Shown: one piece after another, positions 26,344 to 34,525 of the stretch | Layout: each line of letters opens with the position of its first letter | Position numbering within the stretch: the stretch's first letter is position 1 | Assembly: GCA_009783265.1 (NCBI GenBank) | Contig: WRHM01000010.1 | Span: forward strand, 1-64,000 | Direction of reading: 5' to 3' | DNA length: 64,000 nt | From: Oscillospiraceae bacterium | GTDB lineage: Bacteria; Bacillota; Clostridia; Oscillospirales; WRJC01 | The notes under the pieces: model-generated | What the model saw: only the letters and a program-made list of their open reading frames with translations | The model's database searches: none | What the model was told of the DNA's origin: nothing | Position numbers and translations under genes: made by a program

Positions 26344-27954
26344 TTATTTTTTCTTGTTTTTAATTAACAATCCCATACAAAAAATAATATATCCACATGA
26401 CAAATATAAAATAATATCCCCGAATATCGTGTAGATTGTTTTATTTTTTATAATTTTTATATTTTCAGTCAAAACTTCGCACTGTAATATATTTGATTTT
26501 TGCAGTATTTTTCCCGTATTTGAAATAAACGCAGATACTCCTGTATTTGCCGATCTTATCACATATCTGTTATTTTCAACAGCTCTCAGTACAGCCTGTG
26601 CGTTATGCTGATATACAGCGGGCGAATCCCTGAACCATGAATCGTTTGTCGCGATAATTAATATATCCGCTCCGTCTTTGACGGATTTTCGCGCAAGTTC
26701 AGGAAAAATCGAGTCAAAACATACAAGTCCCCCGTATTTTACGCCGTTTATGCTCATAATATCCGCGCTTTCACCCGGCGTCAAAACTGAATCGAACAGA
26801 GTCATATTTGAAACAAACGGAAAAATTTTTGTCACGATTTTATCAAGAGGCAGATATTCGCCGAACGGCACGAGATGCCGTTTGCCGTAGGGTTTTATAA
26901 AATCATAATTTTTATCAAAAGCTATTATAGAGTTATATTCTTTGTCTTCTTCACCGTAGATTATCCCTGTAAACAACGTTATATTTTTATTTCGCGCTAA
27001 ATCTTGCAGATAATTATACGTCGGGCTTCCCCGGCTGATCCCTACCGGGATTGCCGTCTCAGGCAAAACGCATATATCGATTTTTTGATCAGTATTTTCT
27101 TCTATTAAAGATTCATATATTTTTAAAGAATTTTCAAATCCTGAAACTTCCCATTTTTCATACGACGATATATTCCCCTGTATTATCTGAGCCGTGATTT
27201 TTTGCCGCTCCCCTGATTTTTCGATATAATCATAATATATTATCCTGAATAATCCAACATATGAATTTATGAAATATATTAAAATCACAGCTAAAATAAG
27301 CATGTTGTTTTTTCGCAGGGACGGCAAATTTCCGCTCCTATAACCAAGTTTTGTATTTTTGAATTTATTTAATATATATAAAGCAATCGCGGCATTTATA
27401 AAAATAATTATAAAACTTGTGAAATATGTGCCAAATAGTGAAACGCTCTGGATAAAAAACAAATTTTTATATTGCGATACAGACAGTTTCGCCCATGTCA
27501 ATCCCGACATAAACCACGACTGAACCCATTCTGAAATTACATACAGACAGGCTGTCAAAACCGGGATAAAAAATATATTTATGTTTTCACGCGCGCATAT
27601 ATTTTTTAATATTTTAAACCCGAACGGCAAAATAAGCATGACGAAAGTCTGCAAAACCGGAAATCCGAGCCATGCCGCAGTCACGATAAGCGCGCTCTCC
27701 AATTCAGTCACTCCGGTCTGCTCCATAGGGTACATCCAGAAAAACCAGATATAAACGGGCAAATAAAAACTCATCCCGAAAACACAGGTATATTTTATCG
27801 CTTTATTTTTTTTATTATTTATTATCTCGTCAAATAATATAATAAAAAACGGAATTCCGGCAAAAAAAGATAATATATTTAGTTGCGGGAAAATAAACGG
27901 GACCGAAAATAAAAGTCCGGAAATAATAATAATTAAATATCTGCGTCTAAGCAT
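26344..27954 (-). CDS. lnt: Apolipoprotein N-acyltransferase
   Basis: A 536-residue membrane enzyme that adds the third acyl chain to the N-terminal Cys of lipoproteins. About six to eight N-terminal membrane segments are followed by a nitrilase-like domain. The catalytic triad is recognisable: Glu in LPETAIP (about 298), Lys in GKRHLVPFGEYLP (about 357), and Cys in GGLVCFDSIFPE (about 410). A C-terminal membrane helix is present. Lnt is typical of Gram-negative bacteria and actinobacteria but occurs in some Clostridia; lgt is encoded about 800 bp away on the other strand. Confidence 0.9.
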   Translation of the reverse strand: MLRRRYLIIIISGLLFSVPFIFPQLNILSFFAGIPFFIILFDEIINNKKNKAIKYTCVFGMSFYLPVYIWFFWMYPMEQTGVTELESALIVTAAWLGFPVLQTFVMLILPFGFKILKNICARENINIFFIPVLTACLYVISEWVQSWFMSGLTWAKLSVSQYKNLFFIQSVSLFGTYFTSFIIIFINAAIALYILNKFKNTKLGYRSGNLPSLRKNNMLILAVILIYFINSYVGLFRIIYYDYIEKSGERQKITAQIIQGNISSYEKWEVSGFENSLKIYESLIEENTDQKIDICVLPETAIPVGISRGSPTYNYLQDLARNKNITLFTGIIYGEEDKEYNSIIAFDKNYDFIKPYGKRHLVPFGEYLPLDKIVTKIFPFVSNMTLFDSVLTPGESADIMSINGVKYGGLVCFDSIFPELARKSVKDGADILIIATNDSWFRDSPAVYQHNAQAVLRAVENNRYVIRSANTGVSAFISNTGKILQKSNILQCEVLTENIKIIKNKTIYTIFGDIILYLSCGYIIFCMGLLIKNKKK

Positions 27955-27996
27955 TTTTATCTATAATCCAACTTTCCCGTTTTTATTTCTAAATTA

Positions 27997-28025
27997 ATTA
28001 TACACGAATATAAATTGTTTGTAAA
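27997..28025 (-). promoter_or_regulatory. Promoter of lnt
   Basis: TTTACA (28025-28020) and TATAAT (28002-27997), minus strand, spacer 17 bp. Divergent from the promoter at 28066-28094. Confidence 0.6.
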
Positions 28026-28065
28026 GAAAATTATCTGTAAAAATAAAAATTTTTGAAAAATAATG

Positions 28066-28094
28066 TTGATTTTTTTGTTTTTGTCTGATATAAT
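28066..28094 (+). promoter_or_regulatory. Promoter of the zinc-ribbon/DUF4190 gene
   Basis: TTGATT (28066-28071) and TATAAT (28089-28094), spacer 17 bp, about 50 bp before the start codon. Confidence 0.6.
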
Positions 28095-28145
28095 ATTTTA
28101 AAGTAATTATTTTATATTTTTTATTATATGAATAGGAGAAATATT

Positions 28146-28610
28146 ATGAAATTTTGTTCAAAATGCGGTAATCAAAACGATGATAACGTGCAATTCTGCC
28201 TAAACTGCGGGAACAAATTTGAAGAAGAGGCGTCTCAGCAGCAACAGCAGCCTCAACAGCAGCAACCTCCGATATATCAACAACCACAACAGCCTATGTA
28301 CCCGCAATATCCGCAGCAAGGGCCAATACCCCCGGTGCCCGGAAAAGGAATGGCAATAGCTTCTTTAGTTCTCGGCATTTGTTCGCTTGCTTTAGGTTGG
28401 ACCGGGGTCATTTTAATACTGGGAATTGTCGGTATAGTTATGGGAGTACTCGGCGGCAAAAAAATGAGAATGGCCGGTTACCCAGCAGGTATTGCCACAG
28501 CAGGGCTTGTTATGTCAATTATCGGGACGGCAATTGGTGGACTTATTTTTGTTTCTTGTATGGCCTGCGGTGCTTGTTCATATTGTGCGGTTCTCCCTTT
28601 GCTTCCCTAA
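28146..28610 (+). CDS. Zinc-ribbon, Gln/Pro-rich, DUF4190-like membrane protein
   Basis: A 154-residue protein. A rubredoxin-like ribbon CSKCGNQ...CLNCGNKF at the N-terminus is followed by a Gln/Pro/Tyr-rich linker (about residues 30-68) and a C-terminal pair of hydrophobic segments (IASLVLGICSLALGW; TAGLVMSIIGTAIGG) as in DUF4190. I start at the ATG at 28146, which has AGGAG 8 bp upstream. Function unknown; similar proteins may sense or scaffold at the membrane. Confidence 0.8.
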   Translation: MKFCSKCGNQNDDNVQFCLNCGNKFEEEASQQQQQPQQQQPPIYQQPQQPMYPQYPQQGPIPPVPGKGMAIASLVLGICSLALGWTGVILILGIVGIVMGVLGGKKMRMAGYPAGIATAGLVMSIIGTAIGGLIFVSCMACGACSYCAVLPLLP

Positions 28611-28658
28611 AAAAAGTATTAACGAAAATATATAATTTTAATTATAAGACAGGATAGT

Positions 28659-28690
28659 ATCCAAAATTCCGGTTTGAATTTTGGATATTA
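28659..28690 (+). terminator. Terminator between the DUF4190 gene and lgt
   Basis: ATCCAAAATTC and GAATTTTGGAT form an 11-bp perfect stem around a 6-nt loop, followed by a T-rich tract. Confidence 0.75.
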
Positions 28691-28731
28691 TTTTCTGTTT
28701 GTTTTATTTGTTTTTTTAGGAGAAGAAAAAT

Positions 28732-29538
28732 ATGCTTCCTTTTGTCAATTTTCTGGGAAGAGAAATTCCCATGTACGGGCTTATGTTTGTGCTGGCGGCT
28801 ATTGTTTCTATCGGATTTGCGATGTTAAGGGCAAAACAGCGGGGCATACCGTCAGACGATACGCTTTATACAAGTTTATTCGCCGTTATCGGCGCGATTG
28901 TCGGCGCGAAAGTTTTATATATTATAACTATGATAGGGCCTGTCATAAAAAATTGGAGCAATATGATGGAAGCAAACGTCAGTGTCTGGGAAATTATTGC
29001 GTTCGCGTCAGGGGGTTTTGTATTTTTCGGGGGTTTGATCGGGGGGATTTTCGGAGGGATTATTTATCTTAGAATGTTTAAACTAAACATCCCCGAATAT
29101 GTTGATTTAATCGCTCCGTGCGTCCCGCTTGCGCACGCGATAGGGCGCGTAGGCTGTTTTTTCGGAGGGTGTTGTTATGGAATAGAGACTCATTACGGGG
29201 TCGAATTTAATCTATCGCCTGTTGCGCCCCATAACGTCAGGTTATTGCCTGTCCAGTTGATTGAAACCGATGTAAATTTATTATTGGTATTAATATTATT
29301 AATTTACGGGCGCAGTCATGAAAATAAAAATAAAAGCAAAAATAAACCGGGAAAAAGTTTGCTTTTATATTTAATTTTATATTCAGTTTCACGGTTTACG
29401 CTTGAATTTTTCAGGGGAGATAAAGCGAGGGGGATATTTTTTGGAGTATCCACGTCTCAGTTTATTTCAATAATAATATTTTTTATTTCGGTATTGTTAA
29501 TTGCGTTTTATGACAAAATTATTATTAATAAAATATAA
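28732..29538 (+). CDS. lgt: Prolipoprotein diacylglyceryl transferase
   Basis: A 268-residue membrane enzyme that transfers diacylglycerol to the lipobox Cys of prolipoproteins. The region HAIGRVGCFFGGCCYG is a clostridial variant of the Lgt signature (H-x2-GR-x-G-x-F-x2-GE/C). N-terminal FLGREIPMYGLMF and the C-terminal EFFRGDKARG match the family. Seven hydrophobic segments are visible. It appears to be a single gene. Confidence 0.9.
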   Translation: MLPFVNFLGREIPMYGLMFVLAAIVSIGFAMLRAKQRGIPSDDTLYTSLFAVIGAIVGAKVLYIITMIGPVIKNWSNMMEANVSVWEIIAFASGGFVFFGGLIGGIFGGIIYLRMFKLNIPEYVDLIAPCVPLAHAIGRVGCFFGGCCYGIETHYGVEFNLSPVAPHNVRLLPVQLIETDVNLLLVLILLIYGRSHENKNKSKNKPGKSLLLYLILYSVSRFTLEFFRGDKARGIFFGVSTSQFISIIIFFISVLLIAFYDKIIINKI

Positions 29539-29583
29539 TATAATTAATAATATAGTAAAACAACTCTAAAATGGTGATATGCT

Positions 29584-29635
29584 TGTAGGGGCGCGCATTG
29601 CGCGTCCGCGGAATGCCCACTGGGCATTCCCTACA
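29584..29635. repeat. TGTAGGG...CCCTACA palindromic repeat
   Basis: A 52-bp GC-rich element bounded by TGTAGGG and CCCTACA. It holds two inner palindromes (GCGCGCATTGCGCG, GGAATGCCCACTGGGCATTCC). Same family as 49870, 52430 and 57300, in otherwise AT-rich intergenic DNA. Confidence 0.8.
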
Positions 29636-29689
29636 CAAAAATCATCATTATCAAGTTGTTTCACTATAACTTCACACGTAGTGTTATAT

Positions 29690-29720
29690 AAAGCCCCCTT
29701 TTGCGAAAGGGGGCTTTTTT
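29690..29720. terminator. AAAGCCCCC hairpin terminator
   Basis: AAAGCCCCCTT and AAAGGGGGCTTT form a GC-rich stem around TTGCG, followed by a T-run on the plus strand. It lies between lgt and the convergent amidohydrolase and resembles the simple core of the second repeat family (46446, 50880). Confidence 0.75.
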
Positions 29721-29742
29721 TGCAAAAATTCTCAAATCAACT

Positions 29743-30546
29743 TCAGATATTTAATATCCTTTTCGCGTTATTTCCCAATATTGCGTCTATATCTGTTTTC
29801 CCCAGCGGCAGATTTTTTATATGCTCTATTTCGGTTTTTGCGTTGCTCCACGGAGAGTCTGACCCAAATAATATTTTATCGACGCCGTGTTTTTTTATTA
29901 TTCTCAAAAACTGGTCTTTTGAAAAATATTCAAACCCCATAGATGCGTCAAGATAAATACCGGTTCCGCATAAATATTTCTCAACGTCGTCCCATTGCGC
30001 GTGACCCCCAAGATGCGCCGCGATTATTATTCCGCTGCGCATTTCTTTTATTACGCGCGCAAATCTTTCAGGATTGCTTCTGAACGGTTCAGGAAACGCT
30101 GGGTCAAAACCTGCGTGGTGCAGCAATATCAGGTTTTTGCTCAGCGCGTAATCGTAAATTTTAAGCATTTTTTTATCATCAGGTATAAAATCCTGATATT
30201 CCGCGTGAAATTTCAAGCCTTTAAGATCAAGGCTTGCGACAAAATCAATATCTCTCTTATAATCGTCAGAGTGCGGGAAAATACTGCCGAAACTGATTAT
30301 CTTTCCCGGATATTTACCGTTTATTTCCGCCGCCCATTCGTTTATGCTTTTTGTCTGCGACTGTTTTGTCACTATAGGCTGAATTATTGATATATCTATA
30401 TTCCAGTTATTCATGTTTTTCAAAAGCCCTGAAACTGTCCCGTCATGCACGGGAATATAAATGCCTTTTGCTTCTTCATAAAGCAACGGCATTACTTTCG
30501 GAGCTAAACTGTCGGGGAAAGCGTGCGTGTGAAAATCTATTATCAT
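29743..30546 (-). CDS. Amidohydrolase (metal-dependent, TIM-barrel)
   Basis: A 267-residue amidohydrolase-like enzyme (PF04909 group). The N-terminal IIDFHTHAFP gives the HxH metal motif, LLHHAGFDP and IIAAHLGGHAQ supply further His ligands, and LFGSDSPW the last Asp. Members are decarboxylases or hydrolases of small acids. The substrate is not apparent. It stands alone on the minus strand, upstream of the divergent MBOAT operon. Confidence 0.85.
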   Translation of the reverse strand: MIIDFHTHAFPDSLAPKVMPLLYEEAKGIYIPVHDGTVSGLLKNMNNWNIDISIIQPIVTKQSQTKSINEWAAEINGKYPGKIISFGSIFPHSDDYKRDIDFVASLDLKGLKFHAEYQDFIPDDKKMLKIYDYALSKNLILLHHAGFDPAFPEPFRSNPERFARVIKEMRSGIIIAAHLGGHAQWDDVEKYLCGTGIYLDASMGFEYFSKDQFLRIIKKHGVDKILFGSDSPWSNAKTEIEHIKNLPLGKTDIDAILGNNAKRILNI

Positions 30547-30661
30547 ATTAATTATTTTTATTTTAACCTCCGGAATTTTATAAAATTATATAAAATAATA
30601 ATACTATAAAATAGCCAAATAATAAAGGCTTTAATAATTAATTGTGAAGTTTGTATAATTT

Positions 30662-30713
30662 TTGTATATAATATACAATTCCGGTTGACAAAAATTATGG
30701 CGAATGATATAAT
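30662..30713 (+). promoter_or_regulatory. Operator-like palindrome and consensus promoter of the acetylation operon
   Basis: TTGACA (30685-30690) and TATAAT (30708-30713) are exactly 17 bp apart. A perfect palindrome TTGTATATAATATACAA (30662-30678) ends 6 bp before the -35 box and is a likely binding site for a dimeric regulator. The start codon of the MBOAT gene lies 45 bp downstream. Confidence 0.7.
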
Positions 30714-30758
30714 TAATATTTGTAAATAAAAAATATAATTTTTCGGAGTACAATAATT

Positions 30759-32192
30759 ATGGTATTCTCCAGTTTGGAATTTTTATTCCTGTTTATACCC
30801 GTAACGCTGATTATGTATTTTCTGGTCCCGCCCAAGTTTTTAAAATGGCGGAATCTTGTTTTGTTTGTGACAAGCCTTATTTTTTACGGCTGGGGCGAAC
30901 CCTTATATGTTTTTCTTATGCTGTTCACAATATTTGTCGATTATATATGCGGATATTTTGTGGATAAGTATAAAGAAGCCGAAATTAAAAAAGCGAAGTT
31001 TGCCCTGATTGCGAGTATTATAATAAATATCGGGCTTCTGGGCTTTTTTAAATACTATGATTTTTTTATCTCGAATCTGCGCGTGATTCCCGGACTCGGA
31101 AATCTGCCTCTTCTCGGGCTTGAACTTCCTATCGGCATATCGTTTTATACGTTTCAGGCTCTGTCTTATGTCTTCGACGTTTATAAAAGAGATGCAAAAG
31201 TCCAGACAAATTTCGTTTCTTTCGGTTCATACGTGACTTTATTCCCTCAGCTTATCGCTGGGCCTATAGTCAGGTATCAGGACGTGGACGATATGCTCAG
31301 GGAACGCAAAGAGACAGTCGCCCTCGCCGCTTCGGGAGTACGGACTTTTATGGCGGGTCTCGCAAAAAAGATATTTCTTGCGAATATCGCGGGTCAAATG
31401 TGGAAAACATTCAGTTCTGTCCCCGTAGGTCAGCGAACAGTCGCGGGGGCATGGATCGGCATAATATGCTACACTTTCCAGATTTATTTTGACTTCTCTG
31501 GATATTCAGATATGGCAATAGGGCTTGGAAAAATAATCGGCTTCAAATTTCTTGAGAATTTTAATTATCCTTACATATCAAAAAGCATAACCGAATTCTG
31601 GAGAAGATGGCACATGTCGCTCTCGACATGGTTCAGGGATTATGTTTATATCCCGTTGGGAGGGAGCCGCTGTTCGCCGGCGAAAAATTACCGGAATATT
31701 TTAATAGTCTGGTTTCTGACCGGATTCTGGCATGGCGCAAGCTGGAATTTTATTATTTGGGGGCTTTATTACTGCGTGCTTCTTATTATTGAAAAAGCGT
31801 TTTTATTAAAAAGGCTCGAAAAGATCCCCGCGTTTTTCCGGCATGTCTACACTATGTTTTTTGTTATTTTCGGATGGCTTTTATTTGTCTCCGAGCCTCA
31901 GTATTTAGGGAATATAGGCAACGGAATGGCTTATCTGGGAAATATGTTCGGCGTGGGAACTTCGGCGGGGGTTTCGCAGGGCGACATATACGATATAACG
32001 CGCAATTTTATTTTCTTTATAATAATGGCAATCGCCGTTACCCCGCTGCCGAAAAAATTATTTTATAAATTATATGAAAAATCCAATATATTCAGGTACG
32101 CCGCATACGCCGGAGGGGTAGTCGTTTTGATTTTAGGCGTGGCTTATCTTGTGGATTCAAGCTATAATCCGTTTTTATATTTCAGGTTTTAG
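30759..32192 (+). CDS. MBOAT O-acyltransferase (AlgI/DltB-like)
   Basis: A 477-residue membrane-bound O-acyltransferase with about ten membrane segments. The family motif FWRRWHMSLSTWFRDYVYIPLGG is present in the middle, and the catalytic His lies at about residue 325 in TGFWHGASWNF. In alginate and peptidoglycan O-acetylation such a protein passes acetyl groups across the membrane to a partner esterase-like enzyme. The two following genes encode DHHW-type partners, so O-acetylation of a cell surface polysaccharide is likely. Confidence 0.93.
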   Translation: MVFSSLEFLFLFIPVTLIMYFLVPPKFLKWRNLVLFVTSLIFYGWGEPLYVFLMLFTIFVDYICGYFVDKYKEAEIKKAKFALIASIIINIGLLGFFKYYDFFISNLRVIPGLGNLPLLGLELPIGISFYTFQALSYVFDVYKRDAKVQTNFVSFGSYVTLFPQLIAGPIVRYQDVDDMLRERKETVALAASGVRTFMAGLAKKIFLANIAGQMWKTFSSVPVGQRTVAGAWIGIICYTFQIYFDFSGYSDMAIGLGKIIGFKFLENFNYPYISKSITEFWRRWHMSLSTWFRDYVYIPLGGSRCSPAKNYRNILIVWFLTGFWHGASWNFIIWGLYYCVLLIIEKAFLLKRLEKIPAFFRHVYTMFFVIFGWLLFVSEPQYLGNIGNGMAYLGNMFGVGTSAGVSQGDIYDITRNFIFFIIMAIAVTPLPKKLFYKLYEKSNIFRYAAYAGGVVVLILGVAYLVDSSYNPFLYFRF

Positions 32193-32227
32193 ATTTAAGG
32201 TTTAAATAAAGCGAGGATATTTATTAT

Positions 32228-34474
32228 ATGGATAGCGTTATAAAAAAGATTGCGGATAGGTTCGGGGAAGATATTTTGCTCGAAAGCAGAAAATTATCGT
32301 CGCTTATCGATGATTACATACCGGGGGATAAAAAGACGGCAAATTTATTGAACGCCGCTATAAGAAATAATATTCCTAAAAAATTATACGATATGAAATC
32401 ACTGGGCGAAGAAGACAGGGAAACTAAGATAAAAGAATTATGCGCGCAATTTACCAGAGAATACGCTTTATCTGAAAAATTGGCGTATTCGATAATAAAC
32501 CAGTTTACATCGGCGTTTAAATACCCGGAAGTTAAATTTTCCGCCGCGAAAAAACCAAAGATAAAAACTGCGCCCCCTGCCGCTTCTGCTGATTTGTCGA
32601 AAAACCCTGATATATCTCAAGTTCAGGACACTCAAGTATCTCAGTCTGCGACAACAATTGATTTAACAACTTCGGTTTCACCTGAGAATACGCCGGAAAC
32701 TGCCAAAAATCTTAAACAAACCGGGGAATTAACTCAGAACAGACTTATCGAATTGCAGATGAACGCGGCAAAAAAAGCGCGCATACCCGATATACTCACG
32801 CTGATAACCGGAGCTTTTATCATAATTGCGCTGGCTGCCGCTATGTTTATAATCCCGGATGAAACTTTTTCAGAACAGGAAAACAGGTCATTGCAGCAAT
32901 TTCCCGCGTTATCTTCTAAATCCGAAGGCAAATTTTTAGACAGGCTTGTCGACGGCAAATTTACTGCGGATATAGCTAAATATTATTCAGACCAGTTTCC
33001 GTTCAGAAATATGTTTGTCGGGCTTAAAGGCATTGTGGAAATCGCTATGCTCAAAAGCGAAAACGACGACGTCATACTTGGAAAAGACGATTATCTGATA
33101 ACAAAAGATTCTATAACAAAAGACTTTAACGAAATCAGAGACATACTCAGCGGAAATATAGACGGCATCTCAGATTTTGCCGACGCTATGGCTGAAATGA
33201 AAATCCCTGTAACTTTAGCCGCCGCCGGACGTTCGATAGACGTTTTGGGCATATATCTTCCGGCGACTTACCCCAGAGAAACGTCTGAGAATTTGTGGGG
33301 GTCTTTTAACGGGCTTGCGTCTTATTATAAAAATTTAAAAGGACTGGATTTATGCAAGCCGCTTAGAGAATCTGTCGAAAAACAAACCGGCAGACAATTA
33401 TATTACAGGACTGACCATCACTGGACTACTCTGGGTGCGTATTACGCGTATGTCGAGATAATCAAGTCGTTTAAAGACGATGACCTCGAACCTCAGCCGC
33501 TTTCAGCGTTTACCAGAGAAATCGCCTCGGATGCTTTCTACGGGACTACGTGGTCAAAAGCCGGCATGAAATGGATAGAGCCCGATACTATGGAATATTT
33601 CAGATACGACGGCGACGAAGATTTTCTCACTACTATTAAAGACACAGGCAAAAGTTTCAACGGGTTTTACGATATTTCTTATCTTGATAAAAAAGACAAA
33701 TACAGTTCTTTTATAAGCGGCAATAATTCAAGGGTCGATATAACCAAGCCCGGAGATACGACACGGCAAAAAATGCTCGTGATAAAAGACAGCTTCGCCC
33801 ACTCAGTTATTCCGTTTCTTGCTTATCATTTTGATTTGATAATTCTCGATTACAGATATTATCTGGATTCTGCGGCAAAGCTTGTCTTTGATGAAGATAT
33901 AGACAGGATTTTGTTTTTACATAATATAAGCAATATCTCTGAATCAAATATGTACGGCTCAACTGTTGACGAAGAAGACGAAAATATTATTCTTCCGGGT
34001 ATATTGCAATACGGCGTGGAAAACATTTTGCGCGAATATATCAGATCTCAGTATCCTATCAGAAATATATTTATAAACAACAATCCGATAACTGATTATG
34101 TTATAGTAATCCCAACCGAAGAAACCGACACCAGAAAATATTATATCGACGCGGCTGAAAAACTGCAAGCTGTAATTTTAGAGAAAATGGGGCTTGAAAT
34201 CGAAATTGTAAGAACTGACGACTTGTCCGGGCTTGACAAAATTATTACGTTTACTCCAGAGGGATTGCCCGCAGTCGGATTCATAAGAATAGCCACAGAG
34301 GGGAATAATCTTATTTTCAGGTGTAATATAGGCGTAGACAGCCCGGGTTATTCAGCAGGTATTTTTATCAGCAAGTATCTGGGCAAAAACGCGACAGGCA
34401 GTTTTAACTTCGGCGAGAATTTTGTTTACAGCGACATAGGCGACAATGTCATCATGATAAGACCGGGACAATAA
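32228..34474 (+). CDS. DHHW (AlgX/AlgJ-like SGNH) acetylation protein with N-terminal cytoplasmic domain
   Basis: A 748-residue protein in two parts. Residues 1-180 are cytoplasmic, helical, and lead into a low-complexity Pro/Ser/Thr linker; one membrane segment follows at about 188-210 (ILTLITGAFIIIALAAAMFII). The extracytoplasmic part resembles AlgJ/AlgX: ENRSLQQFP, FTADIAKYYSDQFPFRN, and RTDHHWTTLGAYYAY near residue 393, which is the DHHW motif, with a catalytic Ser in VIKDSFAHS. It starts 36 bp after the MBOAT gene. Probably the acetyl acceptor/transferase half of the machinery. Confidence 0.88.
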   Translation: MDSVIKKIADRFGEDILLESRKLSSLIDDYIPGDKKTANLLNAAIRNNIPKKLYDMKSLGEEDRETKIKELCAQFTREYALSEKLAYSIINQFTSAFKYPEVKFSAAKKPKIKTAPPAASADLSKNPDISQVQDTQVSQSATTIDLTTSVSPENTPETAKNLKQTGELTQNRLIELQMNAAKKARIPDILTLITGAFIIIALAAAMFIIPDETFSEQENRSLQQFPALSSKSEGKFLDRLVDGKFTADIAKYYSDQFPFRNMFVGLKGIVEIAMLKSENDDVILGKDDYLITKDSITKDFNEIRDILSGNIDGISDFADAMAEMKIPVTLAAAGRSIDVLGIYLPATYPRETSENLWGSFNGLASYYKNLKGLDLCKPLRESVEKQTGRQLYYRTDHHWTTLGAYYAYVEIIKSFKDDDLEPQPLSAFTREIASDAFYGTTWSKAGMKWIEPDTMEYFRYDGDEDFLTTIKDTGKSFNGFYDISYLDKKDKYSSFISGNNSRVDITKPGDTTRQKMLVIKDSFAHSVIPFLAYHFDLIILDYRYYLDSAAKLVFDEDIDRILFLHNISNISESNMYGSTVDEEDENIILPGILQYGVENILREYIRSQYPIRNIFINNNPITDYVIVIPTEETDTRKYYIDAAEKLQAVILEKMGLEIEIVRTDDLSGLDKIITFTPEGLPAVGFIRIATEGNNLIFRCNIGVDSPGYSAGIFISKYLGKNATGSFNFGENFVYSDIGDNVIMIRPGQ

Positions 34475-34525
34475 AAGCAAGTCTAATTTTAATCACAGTT
34501 TTTCAAGAGGAGATTTATATAATAT

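Noticed and set aside
29690..29720. tRNA-like or rRNA-like hairpin
   Set aside because: It is a simple GC stem followed by T, i.e. a terminator; no cloverleaf was found in the window.
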